Origin: Rhodotorula mucilaginosa
Taxonomy: Eukaryota > Basidiomycota > Microbotryomycetes > Sporidiobolales > Sporidiobolaceae
Length of the DNA: 64,000 nucleotides
Direction of reading: 5' to 3'
NCBI GenBank assembly: GCA_034406715.1
Contig: CP137875.1
Coordinates: forward strand, 764,086-828,085
Every line of letters starts with the position of its first letter. Positions within the stretch are counted from its first letter, which is position 1. Positions 34,115 to 44,769 of the stretch are shown here, piece by piece. The notes below the pieces were generated by a model. It was not told the DNA's origin, did no database searches, and saw only the letters and a program-made list of their open reading frames with translations. The translations under genes and the position numbers were made by a program.

Positions 34115-37100
34115 TCAGAGCAGTTTACCGTTCCCGAGCCCCGCGCCGCGCCACCCGAGTTCTTTCATCCGTTCACCGACGAGTCGACCTCGTCGTCTCG
34201 AGGTCAAGTCGTCCGCTGCTGCTTGTCCCTGCTGCTGCGTCGAGGCGGCGGAAGCACTGCCAGAAGAAGAGGAGGTAAAGTTGAAAGCCGAACCAGCACC
34301 GGCTTGCTGGTGGATCCGTAACGGCGTCGCAGGCGGCGTCTCGATCCGTTCCTCCTCGCGACCAAATCCGTCCCCATCCCTCGGCGGCGCGCTCCCCGCC
34401 TGTTGTTGCTGCTCCTCCAGCACACCGCCATCATGATCGTCATCCTCATCAAACAGCACTTCCCTCAGACTCGCGACCGTCGCCGCCCTCAGGCGCAACA
34501 GCGTCCGCACCTCGCGGGCAAAGGACCGCCGCGCGCGGTGCCGCTCCATTCGCGAGTGCGAACGATTGTCCCTCGCACCTTGCTCGAACGGCGGGTGGCG
34601 CGACGAGGTGGTGGTGTTGGTGTTGGTGGGCAGGGAGGACAGGTCGGGCATCTCGATCGAGGTGGTGCCGGCAGAGGTGGTGGTCATCGCTCCCTCATCA
34701 TGCTGGGATCGATCGAGCGAAGCACGAGACCGAGACTGCAACGACCGCGAGCGAGGTCGGCCCCCCGAAGAATCGTGGTGCTGGTGCTTCGATCTCAGGT
34801 GCGGGAAATTGCTCCCGAGCAGGCGATCCTCCTCCGAGAACAGGGTCGGACTCGGTAACGGCGCCCGCTTAGTCGGAGGCGAATCAAACGTCCCGAACGC
34901 GGTCGAGTTCAATAGCAAGCCAGCCGTGTCGGATTCGTCCTCTTCCTCCTCCTCCTCCTCCTCACCGCCATCTGCTGCTGGTTCGTACGGCGATTCCGGA
35001 TGGGAGTGATGCCGAGGAGGGGCGGGAGACAGGGAAGGGTGCACGGAATGGAGAAAGTGGGACGCTTCGGACTGGGCGACGGGGGTCCACAGTGCAATCA
35101 GGACTGTCCAGAGTGTCGTCAGTTGCTGGAAGCGGCGGTACTGGGCAGGGGAAGTTTGACAGATCAGTCATTCGCAACCCTTGGCAAGTTCGAGAGCAGC
35201 AAGGACAACCCACGTTGGCGTCCACGAGTCGGTTGTGGTACGCGACAAAGGCGATCGTCCCCACGATGGCGACCAAGATGGCGCCACCCCACGGGATCGA
35301 AGTCCACAAGAGGACGCACGCGACGGCAAAGAATGCCGCGTACGTCACGAGCGCGAGGACCAACCCGATCGCGACCTTGTTCTGCGCCTGGTCTTCCTCG
35401 AGCGCTCCGGACGAGGCGTACCTCGCAAAGAGGTAAACGGGCAAATGTACCAGCAGAGGGAGGAGGAAGAACGGTAACCGGATCAGGCAGGCGAACGTCG
35501 AGAGCACGATCGAGGCAAAGACGCGCATCCGGGTCGGGAGTCGGTGAGGGACCGAGGGGTCGAGCGTCTCGGGTAACGGGAGCGACGAGAGCGAGAGGTG
35601 AGAGACGCCCAGGTGTTTCAACGCGTCACGGTAGGTCGTCAGCAAGCGGCGGAGCCTTCGCAGCGACGGAGACGGGTTCTCGGTCGCAAACAAGTCGACG
35701 AGGCTGTCATGCGTCGGGTATTGAGTTAGCGCGGGTACTGGTCTCGGGTTGTTCCGGAAGACCAGGGTCGACACCCGGAACTCACGTCTGATCAATGTCG
35801 CGCAGGTTCCGGAGTGGCAGTTTCCGGTCATCCGGCCAGAGGATCTTTCGCGCCATCATCGCCGCGTGCCGAGAGTCCCTATCGCGCGAAGAACGCCACC
35901 GTCAGCGCCGGTCGACAACTCCAGTTAATCTCTCGATCGGACTCACCAATCCGGCGCGTTGACCGTCACCTTGACCAGTTCTTCGCGGATCCGCTGCGTG
36001 AGCTTCTTGACCGCCGTCTTGGGACTGACGAGGAACTCGTCGATATAAGGCTCGACCGAGATGTTGGGTCCGAACCTGGTTGTCCTCCCGGAATCAGTCC
36101 CAATCTCTCTTGCAAAAACCCGAGACTCCGGTCACACGCACTGCATGACGGCGCAAGCTCGGTACTTGGTCTTGTCGCTGTACGAGATCCCGGCGATACA
36201 GATCACGACGTCTTGCGGTTCGCGGGCGAGCGGTTTCCCGTTCGACAAGATCCGGCTCGTCGCCGGGTCGCGCAGGTTTTTCGCATACTCGAGAGCGGCC
36301 CACGAGGCGCCGTCTTTCAGTTCCGGTAGCTCGTGGACGGTGTCGCTGGGTGGGTGGGCCGGGTCAGAAGTGGAGTTTGTTGCAGGGAAAAGATGACGGG
36401 GGCGGTGGGCACTCACGATCCACCTTCTGGAAAGACGGCGATCGCCTCTCCCGCCTTGAGCGCATCGAACGAAGATGCGAACAATTTTTGATTGTCCTGC
36501 GAGAACGGGGGGCACGAGTCCGGCACAAACAGTAATCAGCGAACCGGTGGCCCTCGCCACATCGCGAACCTGTCAGTCAGGGCCTCGCGGGAGCGCGTAC
36601 CTTGGTTTTGCGGTCTACGGGCAAGTTGCCAGCGTCGAGGAGGATCTTTTTCGGGAGTCCGGGGGCAAAGAGGGTCGACTTTGCCCAATAGTGCAGTTTG
36701 CGGTAGTGAGGAAAGTGCAGCGACAGGACGGCGACCTGTGATTGCGGGAGAGGGTCAGCACGGACGGGCTACAGAGACTGTTGGCATGCTTTTTGGTATC
36801 GTGGAATCGCACGCCCTCGCCCTGCTCGAGTGCAAGTGGGCCCCTTTGATGCAGTGACCTGCCCCACCTCGTCGCTCGCTCGGCAACCGTCAAACAAAGA
36901 GCGCAAGGGGAACTCACATCCGCCGCCGAGTTGTGGTGATTCGCGACGACAATGATCGGCGTCCCTTCGTCCGGGACGAGTCGTTCCGGATCGCCGTCGT
37001 AGCCGTCGACGTGCGTGTGCGTCTCGACGCGGTGCCAGAAACTCGCAAACGCAAAGCCGGCGAGCCCGCGCAGGAGCGTGTGCGTCGGCCCAAAGGGCAT
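34115..37100 (-). CDS. SCT1: glycerol-3-phosphate O-acyltransferase (Sct1/Gpt2 type)
   Basis: First acylation step of phospholipid and triacylglycerol synthesis in the ER (acyl-CoA + glycerol-3-phosphate to lysophosphatidate). Exons 36918-37100, 36601-36735, 36417-36496, 36142-36345, 35947-36075, 35786-35878, 35214-35703, 34115-35140; 779 aa. PlsC motif I is HHNSAAD (H56 to D61, HX4D) and motif III is FPEGGS (residues about 128-133), followed by [14 protein letters not shown], a Sct1/Gpt2 hallmark. Exon 7 encodes four or so membrane helices ([31 protein letters not shown]). The C-terminal 250 residues are Ser/acid-rich and disordered, a likely phosphoregulated tail as in yeast Sct1. Whether Sct1 or Gpt2 is the closer match cannot be told. 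Confidence 0.93.
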
Positions 37101-37645
37101 CCTCGCTGACGTTTTAAGCTGTCCGAGAGCACTGGATCGTCAGCTCGGCGTGGTGTGGGAGGAAAGCGAGTCGCCGAGGCGGTCGAGAATCTCCCCTCTC
37201 GGCTTCGCAAAATTGTACTGTATCGCACACAGTTTGACAAGACGCGCCGCTCTCGGTGTGAATGTACAGGTGATGACAGCAGCCTCCGGGCTTCGTTCGG
37301 GGCGAGCCGAATCTTGCCTTCCAGCGATTAGCAAACAGGGAACTCGGCCTCTCGGCATGGAAATGGTGGTCGACCCGATTCTCGCCGTTGCACGCAAATC
37401 AGAAGCGGAGGGGAAAGAAAGAACAAGGGACCAAGGGAAGCAAACAGACAGGGAGAAAGACCGGAAGGTTCCTCCTGCTTTGGTTGCCACCCCTGCGCGT
37501 CCTCGTTCTCCTCCTTCGTACCCTGACCCGCCTCGTAACTCGAGAAACAAACGGACCAGAAAAAAAGAGACCTTCCCCCTCTTTTTTCTCGTTTCTCCTG
37601 CTCTCTGTCTCTCTCTCCACGCGCTCCGTGCTCCATCGTCTCCGT
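37101..37645. other. intergenic, acyltransferase promoter and RPL21 3' end
   Basis: 545 bases between tandem minus-strand genes. Purine-rich on the plus strand near 37410-37470. No ORF of note. Confidence 0.55.
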
Positions 37646-38280
37646 TTAGATGGTGGTGTCTGTTTGAGCGAGCGTGCAAACTGTCAGTCTTCTTCTCCCC
37701 TCGAGAAAGAAGAGACGAAAAAGGGGGGTGTGACTCACCGTACGGGATCGGGGTGAGGGTTTGCGGGAGGTTGTTCGAGGTCGAGACGGTGCGGGCCTCG
37801 CGGGGCGCGACCGGGAGACGCTTGAGGACAACCGTCTCGCCCTTGGCCTTGGCCTCCTTCTTGGCCGCGGCGTTCGACTTGACGCGGTTCAGGAAGTCTG
37901 TTTGCGCCGTTGGGGGTCAGTCAAAAGGTCTCTCTCCGAATGCAAGAGACGAGACGGGGCGCAGACTGACCGTCACGGCACTTGGAGTGCCTGACGTGCT
38001 CGACGCGGAGGTTGACGCGCTTCTCGAGGTAGCGGTTGCCGACGACCTTGTAGACGATGACGCCGACCGACGACGGGGTGACGTTGTAGACGATGCCGGT
38101 GCGGCCGTGGTAGTACTTGTGCGGCATACCCTTCTGCTGCGCCGCGTTGGCGACAATGTCGACAATGTCGCCGACGCGGTAGACCTTGAGGAAGGTCGAC
38201 AGGGGGATCATGCCCTTCTGCTTAAAGTCGCGCTTGAACATGTGGCGCGTGCGCGCGCGCGAACCGAAAGAGTGAGGCAT
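37646..38280 (-). CDS. RPL21: 60S ribosomal protein L21 (eL21)
   Basis: Structural protein of the large cytosolic ribosomal subunit. Exons 37971-38280, 37739-37897 and 37646-37659 (a 14-nt last exon) join to 160 aa, the same length as yeast L21. Conserved start [15 protein letters not shown], then [36 protein letters not shown] and [20 protein letters not shown]. The last exon completes PYDTTI and the stop. Codon use is strongly C-ending, as expected of a highly expressed gene. Confidence 0.97.
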
Positions 38281-39249
38281 GGCGGCGGATTAAAAGGGGG
38301 GTGGGGGGAGCTGCACGCGTTTTATTCGATTCCCGAGAAGAGTCAGTATACGAGTCCTCCATCTCCTATTCAGACGAGGTTTTGCGCTGCTCAGATCGTG
38401 TCGGAGTCGGGAGGGTGCGGTGACGATATCTGCGACGGCAGTGGCCTCGACTGCTCGGGAGGCTGCTCCTCTCTCCGGTCGAGCCGAACCCTCGGTATCG
38501 GGCAAACGGCCGTCCGCCTGTCTTTTCGCCCCCGACGGTGGACGGGCGACGAGCCTGACGGGGGTGGCACAGCATCGACCGACGTCGAGACTCGCGTGCC
38601 GATGCGAGGTGGGCGGCGAGAGAGGGGCGCCTCCCGCCCAGTCGCATCGCCGTCGAAGCGCGTTCGCCATGGCCGCCCGGGTCGATGTGCCCGAGCCCGC
38701 GCTCGCAGCCTGACCAGTGCCTCAACCTCAACGAGAGGGAGCTGGCCCGTGTTCGCTGTCGTCGCCCTGCCCTGGCCTCGCCCTTGTCCACCTTAGCACA
38801 CACCCCATGCCACACGGTCGGGTCCCACCACAAGTTCCCCTCCAATTTGGCGTACTATGTCGAGATTCGGAGCTCGTGTGCGCGGAGAGAGAACGGCGAG
38901 AGAACGAATCGGAAACGGGCGAGGGGGCCGAGCAGGGACGAGGCGTGTCCGACAACGGCGCGACTCACGGGGGAGAAAGGGCTGCGAGGGAGGGGGGGAC
39001 AGAGGTCAGCTTCTAGAGAGGTCCAGCTGATGCCAGACTCGGCTGCACGCACCCGACTGGGGAACACACGAGGTGGACGACGGTCGACAGACTCGAGTTT
39101 GCTTCCGCACCGCCGCCAAGCTCGGGTGCCGCCTTTCTCATTACAACTCGTTTGTATTCCCTCATTCATTACAACCACCTCGCAATTCTCGCACCGCACC
39201 GCACTCCCAACAACTCGGGCTAGACACTCGTCTCCGTCTGCACGCCGCC
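38281..39249. promoter_or_regulatory. divergent region RPL21 / mitochondrial uL10m
   Basis: 969 bases between start codons. Several open frames exist on both strands, but none has an ATG, codon pattern and plausible splice signals together. The block before 39250 is C/T- and A-rich as expected of a promoter and leader. Confidence 0.5.
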
Positions 39250-40020
39250 ATGCCGAGACCAACCGTGCGCGTCCAGGCAGCAGCAGGAGGAGCGCGGCGC
39301 ACCTTCCCCGCCGCCAAGGCCCTCGCCTTTCGCGAGCAGGCGCACCTCTTGACCCACAATGACCTCGTCCTCTTCCTCCGCCCGGGCGACTTTGCAGCCC
39401 ACGAGTGGCGCACAATCAGGCAACAGATCGCAGCAGTCCCGCCGCCACCAGCGTCGAGTGAGGGCTCAATACCGACGACCGCCGAGGGGAACCAACTCCG
39501 GTTGACGTACCTGAGACCGGGACTGGTGCCCGCCATCGTCCGCACCCTCCAGCAGCAACGAACACAAGGGACCACCGTACCGGACACGTCCCTCCTCGCG
39601 GACGCGTCCCACTCGTCCGGACCCCTCGCCGCCTTGACCGCTCCGACCCTCCATCCTCCGACCCTCCTCCGCGTCCTCACCCTCTTGCAAACCTTTTCCC
39701 GCACGCCACCTCCCAACGCACCGCCCCCACCGCCCGGGAAGGACGCCGCCGCTCCCGTCGTCGTCGAGAGGTTGAAACTCCTCTCGTCCTTGCTCGATCA
39801 GACCACCGCCGCCGACCCGGACCAGACCACCAAGATTGCCAACTTGCCCCCGATCGAGGTCCTCCAGGCTCAGATCGTCGGACTCTTGTCGGCTCCGGGA
39901 GCGAGGATCACCGGCGTCGTCTCGGCGAGGGCGAGCGAATTGGCGAGGACCCTCGAGGGCTTCAAACTCGGACTCGAAGAAGCCGCCGCACCCTCGTCCT
40001 CAGAATCGCCATCGGCATAG
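39250..40020 (+). CDS. MRPL11: mitochondrial large-subunit ribosomal protein uL10m
   Basis: Single exon, 256 aa. N-terminus MPRPTVRVQAAAGGARRTFP is Arg/Ala-rich with no acids, as in a mitochondrial presequence. It is followed by the uL10 fold: EQAHLLTHNDLVLFLRPGDF, then LRLTYLRPGLVPAIVRTLQ, LLRVLTLLQTF, NLPPIEVLQAQIVGLLSAPG and a C-terminal helix (ASELARTLEGFKLGLEEA). In mitochondrial ribosomes it anchors the bL12m stalk. Assignment rests on the order of these blocks. The ATG has a good context (gccgccATG). Confidence 0.85.
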   Translation: MPRPTVRVQAAAGGARRTFPAAKALAFREQAHLLTHNDLVLFLRPGDFAAHEWRTIRQQIAAVPPPPASSEGSIPTTAEGNQLRLTYLRPGLVPAIVRTLQQQRTQGTTVPDTSLLADASHSSGPLAALTAPTLHPPTLLRVLTLLQTFSRTPPPNAPPPPPGKDAAAPVVVERLKLLSSLLDQTTAADPDQTTKIANLPPIEVLQAQIVGLLSAPGARITGVVSARASELARTLEGFKLGLEEAAAPSSSESPSA

Positions 40021-40228
40021 AACCATAAAGCAATCACCACGTAGTCAACCCCGCCATCTTTCGCATTACCTCGCAATCACTTCCTCGATACGGGGGTCAA
40101 ACACTCGAATCTGCTCTTTTGCAACAAATGACCGACAGTTGATAGTGCTACAGGGTGGGGAGGGTTGTCCTCGTGTATACGTCGCTCCGTATAAAAGTGA
40201 TACAAAGAAAAGAGTCCGCTCGGTCTCC

Positions 40229-43200
40229 TCACCGCACCTGCTGCTGCCTCGCCGTGGTCAAATACCCGCGCACACTCTCGACGTACCGTCCGAGCAGACT
40301 CTGCCTTGTCGTTTCGACCTCGGGCGGAGGGACGGCCAACCCTCCCCCACCTCCCTCATCTTCGTCCGTCCGCTGCGCCAGCGCCGTCGAGGAGGATGAC
40401 GAGTGGTGATGGTGTCGGAAAAAGTCGAGCGAAGGACGCCGGCTCGAAGGGGGGGTTTCGCCCGAGGGACGGCGACTGTCGAATGAGGATCGAAGAGGAG
40501 GACGACGATGACTCTCGAGGGATGATTTGCGTCCCGGTGGATCTCTGTGCCGGTCGAACGACGACTTCCTCCGGGTCGATCCGCCGCCGCCGCCGCCACC
40601 ACCACCACCACCGAATTCGCCCGATTTCTTCCTCCGCATAGATGCTCCTCCTCCTCCTCCTCCTCCTCCTCCTCCTCCTCCTCCTCCGCCTCCGAAAGAG
40701 TTTCGCGGCGAAGAAGGCAACGCCCGGTGCAGATCCACGCTGCTCTTGCGCACCGCGTCGGCCGCACTCTCCTGATGAGCCCGCACGGCGCCTCCCTTCA
40801 ACTTGCCCGCCGCGCCCGCCGTCTCTTGCGCGGCCCACCAAGCCCATTCGAGATCGCCCCCTGGTCCGGTGCGACGACCTTCGGTGTGTTGCTCAGTGGC
40901 GGCGGCGGCGAATCGGGCCTGCTCCGAGGGAGAGAACTCGGAGAGGAAGGATTGCCACAGCGAGGAACGGTCCAGCCAGTCCTCCTCGTCGTCGTCGTCG
41001 TCGTCGTACCTTTCCGGAGTGTCCTCGTCGAGATCAGCACGGAGCAGATCCAGTCGAAGATAGACCTCGCTGCGAGCCTTTTTGAGAACGGTCCACTCGG
41101 CCATCTTGCGCGCTTCGGCGATCAAGTCCGACTTTTCCTTGTCGGACATCTTCGAGGACGCGGACGACGACGACGAGAGCAAGTCGTCGAGATCGAGCCC
41201 TGCACGGGTGCCGTCCGTGGCACGGATGCCATCGCGAATGAAGCCGAGGCCGGATCGTGCCCAGTCGAGAATCGGGTCGAGGTGCGCACCGCCTTTCGAG
41301 GCCTGGCGAGAGTGGTCAGTCAATGACTTTTTTTCGTTGGGAGCAGCGACCGCGGGAACGCACCAGCTCGTGGAGGAAATAGTACATCTTTTCGTAGTGC
41401 CGGTTCGCGAGCTTGATGAACTCGGCCGGTTCTGCGGAACACGACGTCAGCACTCTCCGCCCCGAGACAAAAGCACCCGAGTCGAAACTCACCGGTATTG
41501 TCGCTCAGACAGATACGGCACAGGTCATCCAAGAAGGCCTGCGTGTCGGCGACGCGGTCGGGCAAGTTCGAGATTTTGGCGACCGTGTGGATCGCGCCGT
41601 AAAAGACGGCGATCGTGGCGTGCAAGAGCCGAGGCGTGTTCGGTTCGAGCGCGATCTGCAGTACTTGTTCCCGGTCTCGGTAGCGGTAGTACGCCCTGTG
41701 GAATGGGTGACCGATGAGCGTGGCATTCGACACCGTCCAGTTGAGGCCCACAACTCACGCGAGGAGCTCTTTCAGGTCTGCGAACGATTGACCGTCGCCC
41801 GCGGTCTCGTGAGGGTCGGTCTGCGCTCGAACAAACTCGTCGTGCCAACGCTCGACGAGCTCAAAGTCGCTCTTGGATCCGCGCTCGCGGATGATGGTCA
41901 AGACGATGTCTTCGTTCCGGCGGACTGCGTGGCGGGCGGTGGATTCCATCAGCTATGAGCTTCTTCGAGCTAGATCTGCACCGATGCGCACCTGCTTCTT
42001 GCTTGGTATGTTGGCGCTGGACGTAGCCGGCTCGGACGTGAGCCTTGAGGGCGTTGCAGAGCGAGTCGTTCCGGATCCGTTTCCGGAAGCGCTCGATCAG
42101 CTTGCGCTGGTGCTTGTTGGCCGAGTTGCACACATGCGACCAGATGCTGCAATTCCAGGAATCCGTATCAGCCCGAACAAGCCTCAGTCAATTTGTAAGA
42201 AAGCGCTCACCGCTGGAAAAGGGACAGCTGCCCGACCGGTTGGCCGAGAATCAGGTGCACGATCGCTCGAATCGCGAGACTCGGGTTCACCAAACTCAGG
42301 CCGACTTTGACCGGTCCGTACGGGATCAGCTCGTGAAAGCTTCGGAGAATGTTGAACACTTCCGGTCCCGTCGCGGCGCCGACAAAGATCCAGCTGCGCG
42401 GGGAAGGGTGGATATCTCAGCGAGTTTCGACGGTATGAGGATCGCGCCAGGGTAAGGACTCACTGCAACGCCTGCCCGAACCAGATGCTGGCCCATTGGA
42501 TGGCTTCCTGGTGCTCCTGGGGAAGAGCGGTCGTTTTTGACGTCGTTTTCGCGTGCGCCATCGTGCGGTCTAGTTCATCTGCGAGTCGGATGGCCTTGGA
42601 TGAGCAATGCGCGAGGAGAGAGAACTTCGCGAGAGAAAACATACCTCCGTCTATGAGTTTGTGTCTAAAGGCTCTCCAGGCGGCTTGGAGCCGTTCAGAT
42701 TTCTTCCCCGTCTCGGTCCATTGACGGTGCCGCTCGTCGGCCCGTTTCTCTTCCTCTTCGCAGCGGGCTACGAGAGCGCCAAGGCTCGGCGAGTTCGGGG
42801 TGATCCCGTCCCGCAACAGGAACGACTCGACTTCGGATCGAGCGGTGGCGAGGAGCGACGGGTTCCGAGTGCCGAACTGGCTCGGACACGAGAGGCAGAT
42901 CACGAGCAGTCGGAGGTACCGCTGCATGGTGCCTCGAGGGCACGACTTTGATTTGCCGCAAGTTGGGAACGCGGGCAGGTCGAGACGATTTTGCGGATCC
43001 AACTCGGCGAGGGCGGCGGCGAGCGAGCGACAGTCGGTGTAGGATCGCGTTGCTGCAAAAGCCGGTTGATCGGGCGCATCCAAGGCGCGGGTGATGATTC
43101 GGTATGACTGTGTGGTGGGGCATCAGCGGGAATGCTGGTGGACGCCTGGGAAAGGGACGCACGGTATCGGGCCCTTTGCCCTTTTCCTCCGCCACCGCAA

Positions 43201-44376
43201 CCCAAGTCTTGCACTGCTCGTAGTCGGCCTCGGGACACACTCGGCGCCAGGTCGACTCCATCCCGCCGGGCACGACGAGGTCGATCTTGAGCTTCATCGA
43301 GGTGGACAGGCGGGCGGGCGCAGAAGCCTGGATCGGCCGGAGGCAGGTCGAGTAGTACGTGCCGACGATGCGGACGATACCGAGCGATAGCATGCGTCTG
43401 CGGGCGGGTCGCGAAGAAGTGAGGAAACTGGTCATGTGCTCAGGACTATACCTCCGAGACTCACCGCTTTGTGATCTCGCCGCGCTCGACGGTCGAACTG
43501 AGATCGCGTTCAGCGAACGAGTCAAAGAACGGCTGGATCTGTTCTTGCCAGTACGCGGGCTTGGCGCTGCTCAGCCCCGGCATGTTGTAGATGAACCTAT
43601 ACCGCATGGAGTGTGAGCCGATGGCGAGAAATTCTCTCGGGGGAAAGGCTCACCTCCAGAACAAGTACTGATACACCGGACTCTCTTCGACCGAGTTCGG
43701 ATCCCAAGTGTAGCCCTCAAACTGGTGATCTCTCTTGTCCTTGCCGCCTCCGAACAAGCCGCCGAGGAAACCGCTCTTGGTCTGCGTCGGCGTACTCTTG
43801 ACCGGTTTCGAGTTCGGACCGTTGGCGTGAGGCGCGAACGGCGGTCCGTATTTCGCCAGCGTTCCGATCTGCGAAAGTGCCGACATCTCGCGCTGGAGCT
43901 CGAGGCTGTGCGGGCGCGAGTCAATTTCGACGTTGGTTTTCGACTGGTTTTCGACCCGGACTCACTTGACCAGAATCCGGTTCAGGTAATGCCGATCTTG
44001 CGGGGTGAGCTTTTTGTCGTCACGATCTGCATTCTGCTCGGCGTCGGCGAAGCGCAAGGGAGCAGGACCAGAATGTTCGGTGGCGTTGGTTGGAAAGAGC
44101 GCCGGCAGCTCGAGTTTTGTCGGCTGTACACGCGCAGCGGGTCAGATTCTTGACTCTCAAGCGTGAGCAGCTCCTTGCGCTGGTGCGCACCTGTTCTGTC
44201 GCTGGCGTCTGCGTCTGGGCGAGGTCGAGTTCCGACGACACCCAGCGCACGCGACTGCCGTCTGCCACGTCTCCTCCTCTCCCTGGGGTCGGCGTCCTTG
44301 AGCTGCTGTTCTGGTAGTCGATCTCGCTCTTCGTGCGCCCGTTCAGCTTCATGTGTCCGTCGTCGACGCCGCTCAT
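40229..44376 (-). CDS. PXB-PX-DUF3818 protein, Lec1/YPR097W-like
   Basis: Phosphoinositide-binding sorting-nexin-like family; yeast Lec1 affects lipid droplet/ergosterol distribution. Thirteen exons (44191-44376, 43966-44123, 43654-43905, 43465-43596, 43163-43397, 42645-43107, 42464-42578, 42211-42393, 41992-42146, 41759-41924, 41493-41695, 41364-41431, 40229-41302) join in phase to 1129 aa. Seen: PXB start KLTPQDRHYLNRILVNLELQ across intron 2; WQEQIQPFFDSFAERD; PX-like YRIITRALDAP ... RSYTDCRSLAAALAELDP; then the long helical C-terminal domain (RHAVRRNED is out of phase and excluded; VRRNEDIVLTIIRERG is in). The tail carries RxxS-type SSxxSxR repeats and an uninterrupted Gly run of about 18. 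The first ATG is 44376; I first took 43886, but the PXB motif lies upstream of it. Confidence 0.85.
40645..40687. repeat. trinucleotide tract encoding poly-Gly
   Basis: About 14 tandem CTC units on the plus strand, read as GGA (Gly) on the minus strand within the last exon of the PX-domain gene. A second Gly run lies at about 40573-40612. Such tracts are prone to length change but keep frame. Confidence 0.85.
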
Positions 44377-44769
44377 GGCGCTGGAGGTTCGTGCGGCCCC
44401 ACTTTTCAGCAGGTTCCTCTCGAGGCGAGCGAGGCAGCCAGAGTCGTACGCGTCGCACTCGCCTGCAGAGGGACGAGCTGTAGTTCGTACGTTGGCCTCC
44501 TTCGGTCTGGCAGGCTTGAAGCTTGAACGCCACAACTGACCGAGCGAACCTTGATTCCGAGTGGAGGCTGCCGAGCAATTTCAACTGCGATCGCTCGGCG
44601 CACGCGCGCACCCAAGTGCAAAGATTTCTTCCCTACTCCATAGTACTGGTTTTGGCACAACTTTTGCAACGGACTCAAGCATGAAGGTGATGCTACAGAT
44701 GAAAGCGTTCGCGGCGAAAGACTGTTTCCGAGCTGTTCCATTGAGATCCGACAAGCTGAGTTCCGCTCC
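44377..44769. other. intergenic, promoter of the PX-domain gene
   Basis: 393 bases between the PX-domain gene start and the stop of the VWA gene, both minus strand. No other gene was seen. Confidence 0.55.

Noticed and set aside
44020-44535. 171-aa minus ORF as an independent gene
   Set aside because: Its first part is really the first exon of the PX-domain gene; the rest runs through an intron.
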